The notes under the pieces were generated by a model. The model did not search any database. It had not been told where the DNA came from and was given only the letters and a program-made list of their open reading frames with translations. A program made the position numbers and the translations under genes. A stretch of 64,000 bases of DNA, from positions 310,001-374,000 of the forward strand of contig JACCLO010000002.1 in assembly GCA_029448655.1 (NCBI GenBank), written 5' to 3'. Below, piece after piece: positions 21,417-31,641 of the stretch; the first letter of the stretch is position 1; each line of letters starts with the position of its first letter. This DNA is from Wolfiporia cocos. Lineage: Eukaryota; Basidiomycota; Agaricomycetes; Polyporales; Phaeolaceae.

Positions 21417-22431
21417 ATTGTCACAGTAGATTAATCTGCAACAGTTAGCAGATTAATCTGCGTGCAAACCTAGCTCGCAACTGCGATTTCTTAAGCGAAG
21501 GGCAGTTGGCAGATTAAGATAATTGACTGAAGTCCCTCCCAGAACACACGTCCCCCAGAACACACGTCCAGTCCAACATAAAGCCAATAGTAGTCACGTG
21601 ACCCCAACCAACCACGATGAGCCCAGTAGCACCTAACCAGACCAACCCACTGCTACCTGGACCACACCTCATCAGGTCACAACCTCCAGACTCACGGCTA
21701 GGACTCTGCCCACCCAACCAACCGAACCCTACGCCTCCCATCTCTACGAACCACTGCCATTACTGGCCATCCGGTCATTACTGACCACGGACTCACGCCA
21801 TTACTGGCACAGACTATGTACTATACGGACTAAGGCCCAGGGAAGGCCTTAAACTCCAGCTACCCTAGTCTACGAGGAACACCGACCTCAGGGCAGCACC
21901 TGTACGACTGGGAACCCTAGCAGTCACAGGACTCTACGTACCGATCGCAGCCGATCACGCTCGATCACCCTATGTCACGCACGGCCCGTACTGGCCAGTC
22001 CACAGTCCCGGCAGACGTCATCCTTTAGTACCAGCACGTTGGAACCTGGGCTGCCACGTGCCTTCCCCTCAGTACCAGTCCTTGGGAACCTGGTCAGCAG
22101 ACGCCCCGATCATGGACATAGAACCCCGCCATTACCGGCGAACCCCTGATTGACGAGAACCACCGATCAGGCCTATCCCGCTATGTTGCCATAGACATCC
22201 AGCGCTCCCCTAGCCGTACCAGTGCTCGCGCTCTGATGCCCTTACTGGCCACCATGTAGCACGTAGATTACCTCAGCACCGAGGCACCATAACATGTACA
22301 GACATATGTAGGAATATATAAACGCCAGACAGTCTTGAGCGAACCTCAGACTTGTCTTGGCCATTTCAGCCTTAGATGCCCGGACCAGGAAGGCGCTTTC
22401 ATGCAATCCCCCTTCCCCCGGTGTGTGTCTT

Positions 22432-22686
22432 TGGTTGTGCGTGTGTCAAGAACAAGCCCTGATGCACTGATGAACGTTATGCAAAGTCCAAGTGAGGGTT
22501 CTCGAAGCGTGCTGCGCCAGGGTTCAAGTGGGTGGTAGTCCGCCCGTAACATATTACATGCAAAGAAATGGACCATTGCAGGAGCGCCCATCAATATGTA
22601 ACGATTACCACGTATATCTCAGAGCCTTGGCGAGTTCTCTTTAGGCAATTGAGTAGCCGAGAGATCGAGTGACACACACACAACCT
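22432..22686. other. Spacer at the centre of the palindrome
   Basis: About 255 bp of non-palindromic DNA. The left edge still follows the LTR end with two mismatches (to 22448) and then runs into AGAACAAGCCCTGATGCAC. The right edge is host DNA continuous with the sequence beyond the right-arm LTR. No gene is recognised. Confidence 0.8.
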
Positions 22687-23579
22687 AAGACACACACCGG
22701 GGGAAGGGGGATTGCATGAAAGCGCCTTCCTGGTCCGGGCATCTAAGGCTGAAATGGCCAAGACAAGTCTGAGGTTCGCTCAAGACTGTCTGGCGTTTAT
22801 ATATTCCTACATATGTCTGTACATGTTATGGTGCCTCGGTGCTGAGGTAATCTACGTGCTACATGGTGGCCAGTAAGGGCATCAGAGCGCGAGCACTGGT
22901 ACGGCTAGGGGAGCGCTGGATGTCTATGGCAACATAGCGGGATAGGCCTGATCGGTGGTTCTCGTCAATCAGGGGTTCGCCGGTAATGGCGGGGTTCTAT
23001 GTCCATGATCGGGGCGTCTGCTGACCAGGTTCCCAAGGACTGGTACTGAGGGGAAGGCACGTGGCAGCCCAGGTTCCAACGTGCTGGTACTAAAGGATGA
23101 CGTCTGCCGGGACTGTGGACTGGCCAGTACGGGCCGTGCGTGACATAGGGTGATCGAGCGTGATCGGCTGCGATCGGTACGTAGAGTCCTGTGACTGCTA
23201 GGGTTCCCAGTCGTACAGGTGCTGCCCTGAGGTCGGTGTTCCTCGTAGACTAGGGTAGCTGGAGTTTAAGGCCTTCCCTGGGCCTTAGTCCGTATAGTAC
23301 ATAGTCTGTGCCAGTAATGGCGTGAGTCCGTGGTCAGTAATGACCGGATGGCCAGTAATGGCAGTGGTTCGTAGAGATGGGAGGCGTAGGGTTCGGTTGG
23401 TTGGGTGGGCAGAGTCCTAGCCGTGAGTCTGGAGGTTGTGACCTGATGAGGTGTGGTCCAGGTAGCAGTGGGTTGGTCTGGTTAGGTGCTACTGGGCTCA
23501 TCGTGGTTGGTTGGGGTCACGTGACTACTATTGGCTTTATGTTGGACTGGACGTGTGTTCTGGGGGACGTGTGTTCTGG

Positions 23580-24295
23580 GAGGGACTTCAGTCAATTATC
23601 TTAATCTGCCAACTGCCCTTCGCTTAAGAAATCGCAGTTGCGAGCTAGGTTTGCACGCAGATTAATCTGCTAACTGTTGCAGATTAATCTACTGTGACAA
23701 TAAAATGGTACACCCCGGGGTCGAACCAAGGACCTTAGCGCAGATGAGAATAACAGCATCGCAGCATACGTTAGCCAACTGAGCTACAGTGCAACTAGTG
23801 TCTGCCCCATTTTAAGCAATATATAGAGTATTTTGTAAACTTCATTTTCGCAGTTTAACATCATCCATAACACAAATACAGATGAATCTGCCTCTAAAGA
23901 CCTGTGATTCCAGTGTATTCAGCTTTCCCATGGTGAGTTGCTCCAGGTCAAGCATGGTAAATCAAGCTACCACTATCATTGATTTCTGTATGCTTGTTGG
24001 AGCAGTTAGTTGCCTTGATGATTTGCGAAAATTGTGTGTAAGATTTGCGTTATATATATTTTGATTGGTCCAGGGTAACTGTTGCCAATATGGCTCAGTT
24101 GGCTAATTATGCTGCGATGCTATTATTCTCACCTGCGCTAAGGTCCTTGGTTCGACCCCGGGATGTACCATTATATTGTCACAGTAGATTAATCTGCCGC
24201 AGTTAGCAGATTAATCTGCGTGCAAACCTAGCTCGCAACTGCGATTTCTTAAGCGAAGGGCAGTTGGCAGATTAAGATAATTGACTGAAACTCTA
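23580..24295. mobile_element. hAT-type MITE (MITE-1, copy 3, right arm)
   Basis: Mirror of copy 2 (20823-21538), including the two tRNA-like units. It arose by duplication of the arm, not by a separate transposition. Confidence 0.88.
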
Positions 24296-24384
24296 CGTTC
24301 TGGGACTGGGGTTCTTAGGCGGGGCTGGTGATGCTGCTGACTAGTGCCTGTAGTGATGCGTATGTAGGGCTTGGATCTAGCGGG

Positions 24385-24707
24385 TGTTGGAAGTTGACGC
24401 GCTTGGCGCGCAATGGTGCGATCGGAGTCGCATATCGATCAGAGTCGCATATCGATCGGAGTCGCATATCGATCAGAGTCGCATATCGATCAGAGTCAAT
24501 AGTGCACCAAGGCGGAAATGGCGGGCGCGGCGGGAGTCGGGGGACTAATAATCGGGGCGGTACGGGTAGATGAGTCACCGCTAGTATAAAATGGGACGGA
24601 TTGTACGTACCTACGCCGTGCGTTTGTAACCCATCCAGACGAAGTCCCTGGAGTCCGAAAGGGAGCGCGTAGCCTCACGAGTGGGCGCCTTCCCGTGAAT
24701 TTCGACA
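24385..24707 (+). repeat. Solo LTR, family F, right arm
   Basis: Mirror of 20411-20733, including the GATCGATATGC-type short array and a TATA-like GTATAAAATGGG near 24583-24595. Confidence 0.78.
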
Positions 24708-25627
24708 GTGGGGGCATCGGGTTTCCAGCCTCGGGGGTGCTCTCGATGATTGGAAAAGGTACTGTACCTAGAAGCTTGAAATTGGTGTGTGACATCGAGT
24801 CTCTACAATACCCGGCCATGGTACATCGCAGGGAACGCATTGCAACGATATCTTCATAATCGTCTACCACGCCATCGTCCTCAGATGGGCTTGCACAGAT
24901 CTAACTATTTACCTGCACCGCTGCGCAAGAAACTACGCAACACTTGCTTAGCGCAATCTACGTCGTGTAAGATCGCGCAAGGTGATGAGGCTCGGTGCAC
25001 AGCAAAACTAGTGCCCAGACGGCAAATGCCGGCGGGGGTGTGTTGAATTCAGGACTCCTCGCTATTTCTCCGTGTTCGCGGAGTGTGAAATGCACTGATT
25101 AGCGTCTTGAACCTACAGCGCTCTCTCAGCGCACCCCTGCTTCTCATCATCGACAAGGGCTAGCGCGAGTGCGAGGTTCTTGGGGGAGCAACCCTAGCTG
25201 GCAGATGCCATTTGATTTGAGGTCCTTGCGTAACCCCCATCCGTGTCCATATCAATCAGGTGTATCGTATCTTGACGTAGCGGGGCTTCCATCTCCTGCC
25301 TCATTATCAGACCAGCTGTTGTTGAAATTCAGGTCGCGCCGGACTACGGCCACGCCTTACTGACCCTGTTCCACTGTGATGGATTCACGGAAACAAATGT
25401 GTAGTGGTACTTACATCAATGTCTCGACTTTGTACTGACCACTTCCAGTCATGCGCGCGATGGGCACGCAATTCCAACATGCTTCCTCGAGCGGAGTCTC
25501 CACGTGCCAGCCACTCCGTAGTAAACTGACGCATCCGGTCCCAGTCCTCACCCAATGTCGCTCATTCGACCCATAGCTATAGTATTCTTTGGTCCGGATC
25601 TCTACAAATTCCAATTAAATCTGACGA

Positions 25628-27162
25628 CTACCGGCGGTGGAGCCTCGGAAGCACGGTTGGGGTGTTATAGCCGAACCCACGACGCGTGCGGTCGGATATC
25701 CACTCATACCACTCGTCGATCGTCCGGCCGTGGAGAAGAGCCACGACGATGATAGTCATATTGTCAAAGCCGTAATCGTAATCGCGGGTGTTCGGTGCCA
25801 GGCACAGGTTGCATATTCTTTCGCATACCTCGCCAAGCTCGTTACCTTCGGAGACGAGGAGGCGAACCGCGTTCACCACCTTCTGTGATCCGAGGCATTC
25901 CCAAATCCCTATGTACGGACTGTTATCAGCAGGTACATCTGAGGAAGTATGCATACCAACCGTCACACGCAACGACGAGAAATTCGTTATCATCTGTGAT
26001 GTCGTGCTCGATGATTTCCGGGTCAGCAGTAATGATCTGTGCTTCTGGCGGCAGCAGCGCGTTATTCTTGTAACGAAAGTCCCCAAGCGCTCGCGTGAGT
26101 GACAAATCCCCTGATCACCCTGAGGATCAGAACCAGAACATCACTGCGACGTAAATCAGAATTGACCATTGACTCGTTCCATCGATAAATCTCCGCTTGC
26201 TGACTTGATTGTTTCTATCCAGACACGTCCGCCTGCTGCCTTGATGCGAGATCTCTCGACTTGTAATGAATCCAGATATCAGCATACTATCTCGATCCGA
26301 ATCAACAATGACAGCATATAACTGACTCGAGTTCCATGGCTTGTGGTCGACACTCAGCTTCTTTGCCATACCCTTCACACTCAACACTGCTCGAGAATCG
26401 CCTGCATTTGCCTATGATAGCTGCTATGTTCAAAGCGTAGTCCTCCAGAATCTTAGAAGGACTCACAACGAGGATTTTGCTATTCTTTGTGAAAAGCGCA
26501 GATATCGCTGTGCAGCCAGATTGTTTATGGGGCCCCTCTTGGAAATCCGAAGCTGCCGAGCATCCATGAGAGTAGGCAGACATATAATGAGACGAACGTT
26601 ACGTGCACGTACAATTCCGCATACCCTCATCCGTGCTGAGGAAGGCATTCTTCAACGCCATACTATACTCTTGATTGCGGTACGCGGGATCTTCCGCTAA
26701 CCGTTTATGCAGGTTCTCATGGGCATACCTTGCTGCCGCAGTTCCTGCGTCGCATGAGCAGGACCACTAGACCGTGTAACGCCACGGATGAAACGCACCA
26801 CCATGTCCATCGTACACAGCGAAAAATGCGTTTGAGTTCGCTCGTTCTTCGCCTACATGAAGAGAAACAGTATGCATGTCCTCCATCCCTTGATTAAACA
26901 ATACGTAAGATTCAGCAGAGGACACGGAAGGAGATATGTGCTCTAAGCCCATTCAAACAGCGTAGTGCAGTATGCTCGTGCCTAAGCATAGACGGTGTCC
27001 ATGATGAGGGGAATGTCGGGACTCACCTGGTCTCCATCCTTGCATTTTGGTTACGCCAAAGTGGTAAAGCTCATTACCTCCCTGCTCTGTCTCCTTCTCG
27101 GTAACTGAAAACGCACTGAAGTGAGGCGCCGCGCACGCATAGCACAATTGAGCTGCACGCAC
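25628..27162 (-). CDS. PP2C-type Ser/Thr protein phosphatase, right-arm copy
   Basis: Mirror image of the left-arm gene, with exons 27162-27027, 26888-26799, 26744-26625, 26552-26467, 26411-26327, 26259-26167, 26110-25961 and 25908-25628. The coding sequence from the TEKETEQGG segment onward is identical to the left copy. A 4-bp difference (TGCG) near 27135 gives a different in-frame N-terminal extension, so the start of one or both is uncertain. All PP2C metal-ligand motifs are intact. If this arm is the original locus, this is the parental gene. Its upstream DNA differs from the left copy, so the two copies would have different regulation. Confidence 0.88.
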
Positions 27163-27212
27163 TGGGGAGATACCACATGACTCCTCCCTATAGTCAGTGC
27201 TGTGGTTATGAT

Positions 27213-28578
27213 CCCGAAGAACCTAGAATCAGCGACTGACTTACTACGGTTAGCACTGGATTCCTGAGGGTTTTCCACACGAATTGTCAAGCGAGGATGG
27301 CGTGAAAAATCAGACGCGTCTCCAATCTGGACTTTACACCGTAGCAAAGCTACGAGAGGCTGGAGCTGGAGGGAGGGATACAAGGAGTATAGGGGTCGGG
27401 TGGCTTGAGTTCGTTGAGTTCCCGCTAAAGGCGTAGATCGGAACCCAAATTTCCCGATGTCGCCGAACCCAAAGCGTCGTCGTACATACGGTACTACCAA
27501 ATGAGGGGAATTGCAAAACCCCGATTTTGATAACACTGTCCACTGTCCCAGCTCTTTCAATGCCCGTGAAGGAAATCAGGAAAAGAAATCAAGATCGTGT
27601 AACGGCGTCTCTCGAATAGCCGGAGACTAGAGTTTGTAGAGGAGCCATAGCTGTACGAATGTCCATGCCGTGGCATGCCGTAATATTGATAAAGGGATCT
27701 TGACTTGAATCCGAGATCAACTTGCGAAGATTCATTCACACCTCGTACGCCCGATTTCGCCGCCTCTCATTGCATCCTTCTGTAGAGCAATGTTGTAACA
27801 AACACGTAGGGTGTGCGTAACGGAACGGTCACAGCTGATTACACTGTTTCGACCTACATGAGCTCTGTGGCTTTTGATAATGCCGGTTCAGACACCCCTG
27901 GAACTTCTGATTCCATGTGGCGACAAACCCGTTCCCGAGCTTCAAGGAGAGGGTTATGACAGACTGTCTAATCCATTTCGGACTGATATCTATTACCTGG
28001 GTAACTACTTTCGGAAAATGCATCCATGAAGTTGGTGGATTTTTCTGCCAATGATTCCTCGCTGTAGTCATTATCCCGTTGGGCTTGTGACGCTGAATTT
28101 GCTATGTAGCTCAAGCATTATGCACACTGAACAATAGATATGTAGTGCTTTGATCGATCACTAGACGCTTTGATTGGTCACTATGCAGTGCTTCTTAATG
28201 CTCATTATGCATTTGATCGCTCACTACGCTCCGACGCGCTGCGCATGCTGCGATTGAGTTGACAGACAATTCGGGACGCCTGACACGAAGATCTGATCAA
28301 ACCACAAGACTGGGAATGCATTGAGCTCATGTGTATCGTCTAGGAGTATATTCTGACGAGGCTCCCTACGACATATCCATGAGATTATGATATCAACCTG
28401 ATGCAAGCACGGTCTCAAATATTCAAGCACTACCTCATAATGTCGAGCACGCGTACTGTAGAATGACTGTTGGATAGCCTAGCATACTATGAAAAAATCA
28501 AGCAACCGCGGGACAAGGACAGTACGAGGATCATAGCAATAGGTATTTTACTACCATCAGAGTGCGAAGCTCCTTTGT
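27213..28578. other. Intergenic sequence between palindrome and kinase
   Basis: Several minus-strand frames of 60-170 codons occur (for example near 27240-27560 and 27829-28071), but none shows a recognised motif. Spliced continuity with PP2C is not apparent. Confidence 0.4.
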
Positions 28579-29944
28579 TTACACACTGGCCTGGTTTGCG
28601 GGGGTCGGAATGGGAGGTAGCCGCCTTGCAATAAAGTTGACTGTTCGCAGGAGGTGTCTGACATCTTTCAAAACCCGAACGACGATGTCTTCGCGCCTCA
28701 TGACGAGACGAAAGCGTAGCCTCCACGGGCTGATTTCACCGCGGATTGCATCGAAACGAGCGACTACTTCATCAATTGTGGGGCGCATCTGAGGGTCATC
28801 TTGCACCATCTGAGTGACGAGTTCCTCCATGAAATCCAAGCCGTAGAACGTCTATCATTCGTACGTCAGTTATAATCGTATAAGTCGGTACGAGGTCCTG
28901 TGAGTCATACCTGAATGAAATCCTGGCGGATTAAATTCCCTATGCAGTAAATGTCGGTCGGGAATGGATCACAAGGCGTATTCATTCCTTCGTGCTGAAA
29001 TTCGGGAACCGAGCGATCTCCGCCAATGATGGGATACTCCTGTGGGCGACCTTCACTGAGATCGTACTTTCGTGAAAGGCCGAAGTCAACCAAGTAGTAC
29101 TTGGTGGGCCGCTCTGTGCGTGTATAATATGTAGCCTTCCCACTGTAGTCTAGTTTCATGTCGTAATAACGGGGGTGAAACAACTCCGGAAACATAACTG
29201 AGTCCATCATGACATTGAGCTCCATGATATCACTATAGGTCAGGTAAGTGAACAACTCAATGGGACTCAAGGTATTTTTACCGATGAGCTACATCATGTG
29301 AGTGCATGAATTGCAAACCCTGGTAATCTCGACTTAACGTGTGCATGCAGTGTTTGCAGACATGGAAACCCCACCTCGAATAGCTGGCGGAAGCATTCCA
29401 CGGCCTCTCCTATTGTCTCAAATCGAGGATCGTTGAACCGCCTTAATAGAGGCATGACTAAGAGGAGTATGTCATCGTCCTCAGGATCCTGCAGGATTTC
29501 CAGGATTGGTACACAATGGTTATGCGGGTCCGCCGCAAGGGGCTCTGAGGAGAGATATTGGCCGATCTCAGCTTCATGAGGATGCGTTGCCTTCGAAGTC
29601 TTCTTGAGAACGACGATCGTCCCGTCCATGAGACGTGTAGCATCTAAAGTAGAGGGGTGCTTGGTTTGATTGTTCATAGGATGCACACTATCGGGATAGT
29701 AACCAAATGAACGAACCTGCATAGACAATCCGTCCTCACAGATAGCAAATGGTTTCTTGGTTCCCAACCAAGATGGTTTCCAGTCGGGTCTGTATCTAGG
29801 ACGAAGCAAATAACCACGCTCTTGGAGCCATGGCTGGCGAGCCCGCCAATAGATCTCAGTCTTCCGAATGTGCCCAGGAGTGGAAGCAGGCAGTGGACCC
29901 TCTTGTCCAGTCTCCGCGCTCTCTTCGATGGTGTTTGATGACAT
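28579..29944 (-). CDS. Agaricomycete-type protein kinase
   Basis: Exons on the minus strand: 29944-29375, 29319-29282, 29232-28911 and 28851-28579, with introns of 55, 49 and 59 bp. Another intron around 29644-29716 is possible but not required by a stop. The N-terminal signature WKPSWLGTKKPFAICED and RLMDGTIVVLKK (the K of the ATP site) leads to LFE joined to GLQFMHSHDVAHR. The catalytic loop HRDIMELNVMMD is completed across an intron placed exactly inside HRD. VDFGLSRKYD supplies the metal-binding DFG, then GGDRSVPEF, FPTDIY and a C-terminal DDPQMRPTIDEVVARF follow. Catalytic Lys, Asp, Asn and DFG are all present, so it looks active. This kinase family is expanded in mushrooms; its substrates are unknown. 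Confidence 0.82.
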
Positions 29945-30602
29945 TGGCTCAGTCGGGCGCGGATGGAGTCGCCAGAAACCAGCGCAGCTGCTTTCAATAT
30001 CGTGGGATCACAATCAGCGCTTGGATTCACATGCTCATACCGACACGTGTTTTTCGGTGAGGTGCCTGTCACGACCAAAATACGCCAGTGCTCGATGTTC
30101 TGTGACGTGCAGTGTCTCCCGGATCTCGGTGAGACAGGTCTTCTGTGACTAACGGTCGGTTCGATTTGCGGGTTTGATATACTCCTCTTCGGTTCATGCG
30201 CTGGTCATGAATCTTCTCCAATTGCCGTCGTCAGTGGTGACAATAGCGCATACGAGCATTACGCAAACATTACAATCCCTTGCAATGCGATCATGATGCG
30301 ATTGCAGTTGCATTGCAACCAATTCGTTCCCACTGCAGCGGTCGAGACCGATATTACAAGACTTGATCATTGCGATGGCTTGCAAGCGCTTGCAAGCTAG
30401 ATTTGAAAATTGCGAAAGATGGGTCTAACGGCATATCGTCCATGATTTTGGAGCCTGCCTTATTTGCATAGAGTCGAACGTCTCTGGTTTCTTGTTCCAA
30501 GTTTGACAGGTGAGGTGCTCGATGTCACACGAGTAACCATAGCTAAAAAGCCCAGCCACCGGCGCCGCCTGAGCGAGAATCTCGCCTGCACTCCTCGATG
30601 CT
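29945..30602. promoter_or_regulatory. Shared upstream region of the divergent kinase and orphan genes
   Basis: About 650 bp separates the two start codons. It contains short irregular repeats of TTGCAATGCGATCATGATGC type near 30277-30320. No TATA box is obvious on either side. Confidence 0.35.
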
Positions 30603-31641
30603 ATGTCTTCCGCCAACCTCAACGTCATATCCCCCGATAAAATCAAAACCCTGGATCAGGCATCCGACTATGCTACCTCTGTTCAATCGAATAGAACGGG
30701 TGGTCTTTGGTTATTGAATAATCTCAGGCCGGGCAGACAATTGGAGAGGGCCGATCAATATCAACAGTGCAACGCGAAGCTCTTAGAGGCCGGACTAGGT
30801 GTCTTGGAGCCCCGTGTACACGAGCTGCTTCACGAGAATTTTGACGAGTGAGTGTCCTTCTTATGATACCTACATGCTATCAAGCTCGGATACCTTCCGA
30901 CAGGGTCGAAAGTATTAGAAATACTGTGGATCCAACAGACGCATGGAAAAGTCGAACTCAGATCAATTTGTACAAGAGGGAAGCCAAGCTGTTGACGACA
31001 AACTTGCAGGTCTGTTTTTCATCCTCTACCGTTTTCACGAACTACTGAACAGAAATCACCGCAGAAATCGTCGCGCGAGGCACGAAGTCATCATGTCAGA
31101 GGACTAAGACAGGCCCAAGGGAGGTCAAGTTCTGACGGAAGTATCGCCAGCTCAGGTGATATAGTATCAAACGGCCGTCTACGGCAACTCATATGTTCAT
31201 TTCAGACTTGTCTGCGACATCTCCAATTTACGCAAACGGAGACTTCAAGAAACGCACGTACTTCACCTCAGAGGATACCCTCGTAGAAGGTTGACATTAT
31301 ATACTGGTATGCTAACACTCTGACATTCTAACGGATAATTCTTGCCACAGAGGCTGCGGGCACAGAGTCACGTGGGGATGTTGCCGACAGCATGTCTGAA
31401 TGCACGTTGTTCGGTAACGCTGCGTTTTTTCTAAAATAAAATAAAAGCTCACTGATGTTCGGGGATAGACGACGATACCTCTAGTGAAATTCACATGATA
31501 GACCTTCCTCACAAAGTCGATATATTTCGTGACCCTGACGAAACAATCGTCGCTGCTTTGCGTGAAATGGTATGCCTGTGCCATTTTAAGCGTCCGCAAA
31601 AACATTCATGCCGTCTACAGGGAAGAATCAAGTGGTGGTAA
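30603..31641 (+). CDS. Seven-exon orphan protein, 240 aa
   Basis: Exons 30603-30847, 30904-31009, 31053-31155, 31206-31289, 31351-31413, 31469-31569 and 31621-31641 join to 723 nt with all phases consistent and GT-AG introns of 43-61 bp. The second intron has alternative in-frame acceptors 12 bp apart (31052 or 31064), adding or removing KSPQ. The protein starts MSSANLNVISPDKIK, has a charged helical N-terminal half (NLRPGRQLERADQYQQCN, TQINLYKREAKLLTTN), a Ser-rich middle, and ends DETIVAALREMGRIKWW. No signal peptide or membrane segment is evident. I do not recognise the family. It is divergent from the kinase at 28579-29944. Confidence 0.6.

Larger units (their letters stand above)
20823..21538. 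mobile_element. hAT-type MITE with two tRNA-like units (MITE-1, copy 2, left arm)
   Basis: 716 bp, starting TAGAGTTTCAGTCAATTATC and ending GACTGAAGTCCCTC, with 8-bp flanks CCAGAACG and CCAGAACA. TIRs extend about 190 bp and include tRNA-like units facing outward. The TAGAG start and 8-bp TSD match hAT rules. The non-TIR centre of about 300 bp contains TGAATACACTGGAATCACAG and encodes nothing recognised. Confidence 0.85.
17910..22431 (+). repeat. Left arm of a large palindrome
   Basis: The arm is the reverse complement of 22687-27212. Paired positions add to 45118 throughout the core (checked at many points and through all open frames, with no indel seen between 18003 and 22431). Near the outer end there is a 4-bp difference (TGCG repeat near 18000). 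Beyond 17910 a 12-bp match (GCTGATTCTAGG) persists after a 9-bp gap, and then homology stops. The arm contains a PP2C gene and a family-E LTR carrying a MITE and a family-F LTR. Confidence 0.95.
20324..22448 (-). repeat. Solo LTR, family E, left-arm copy with nested insertions and no TSD
   Basis: Begins TGTCACACACCAATTTCAAG and ends GTGTGTCA. Subtracting the nested MITE-1 (20823-21538) and family-F LTR (20411-20733) leaves about 1.07 kb, matching the 999-bp family-E solo LTR at 34219-35217. Flanks are CTCGA and AGAAC, so no TSD is seen. The terminal 17 bp differ at two positions from the right-arm copy. Confidence 0.85.
22670..24794 (+). repeat. Solo LTR, family E, right-arm copy with TSD
   Basis: TGACACACACACAACC to GGTGTGTGACA on the plus strand, with TSD TCGAG at 22665-22669 and 24795-24799. 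Carries the mirror copies of MITE-1 (23580-24295) and the family-F LTR (24385-24707). The TSD marks this arm as the original insertion. Confidence 0.88.
22687..27212 (-). repeat. Right arm of a large palindrome
   Basis: Mirror of 17910-22431. This arm looks like the original. Its LTR is flanked by a TSD (TCGAG at 22665-22669 and 24795-24799), and the sequence on both sides of the LTR forms a coherent pre-insertion site. In the left arm the inner LTR end lacks the TSD. Confidence 0.95.
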
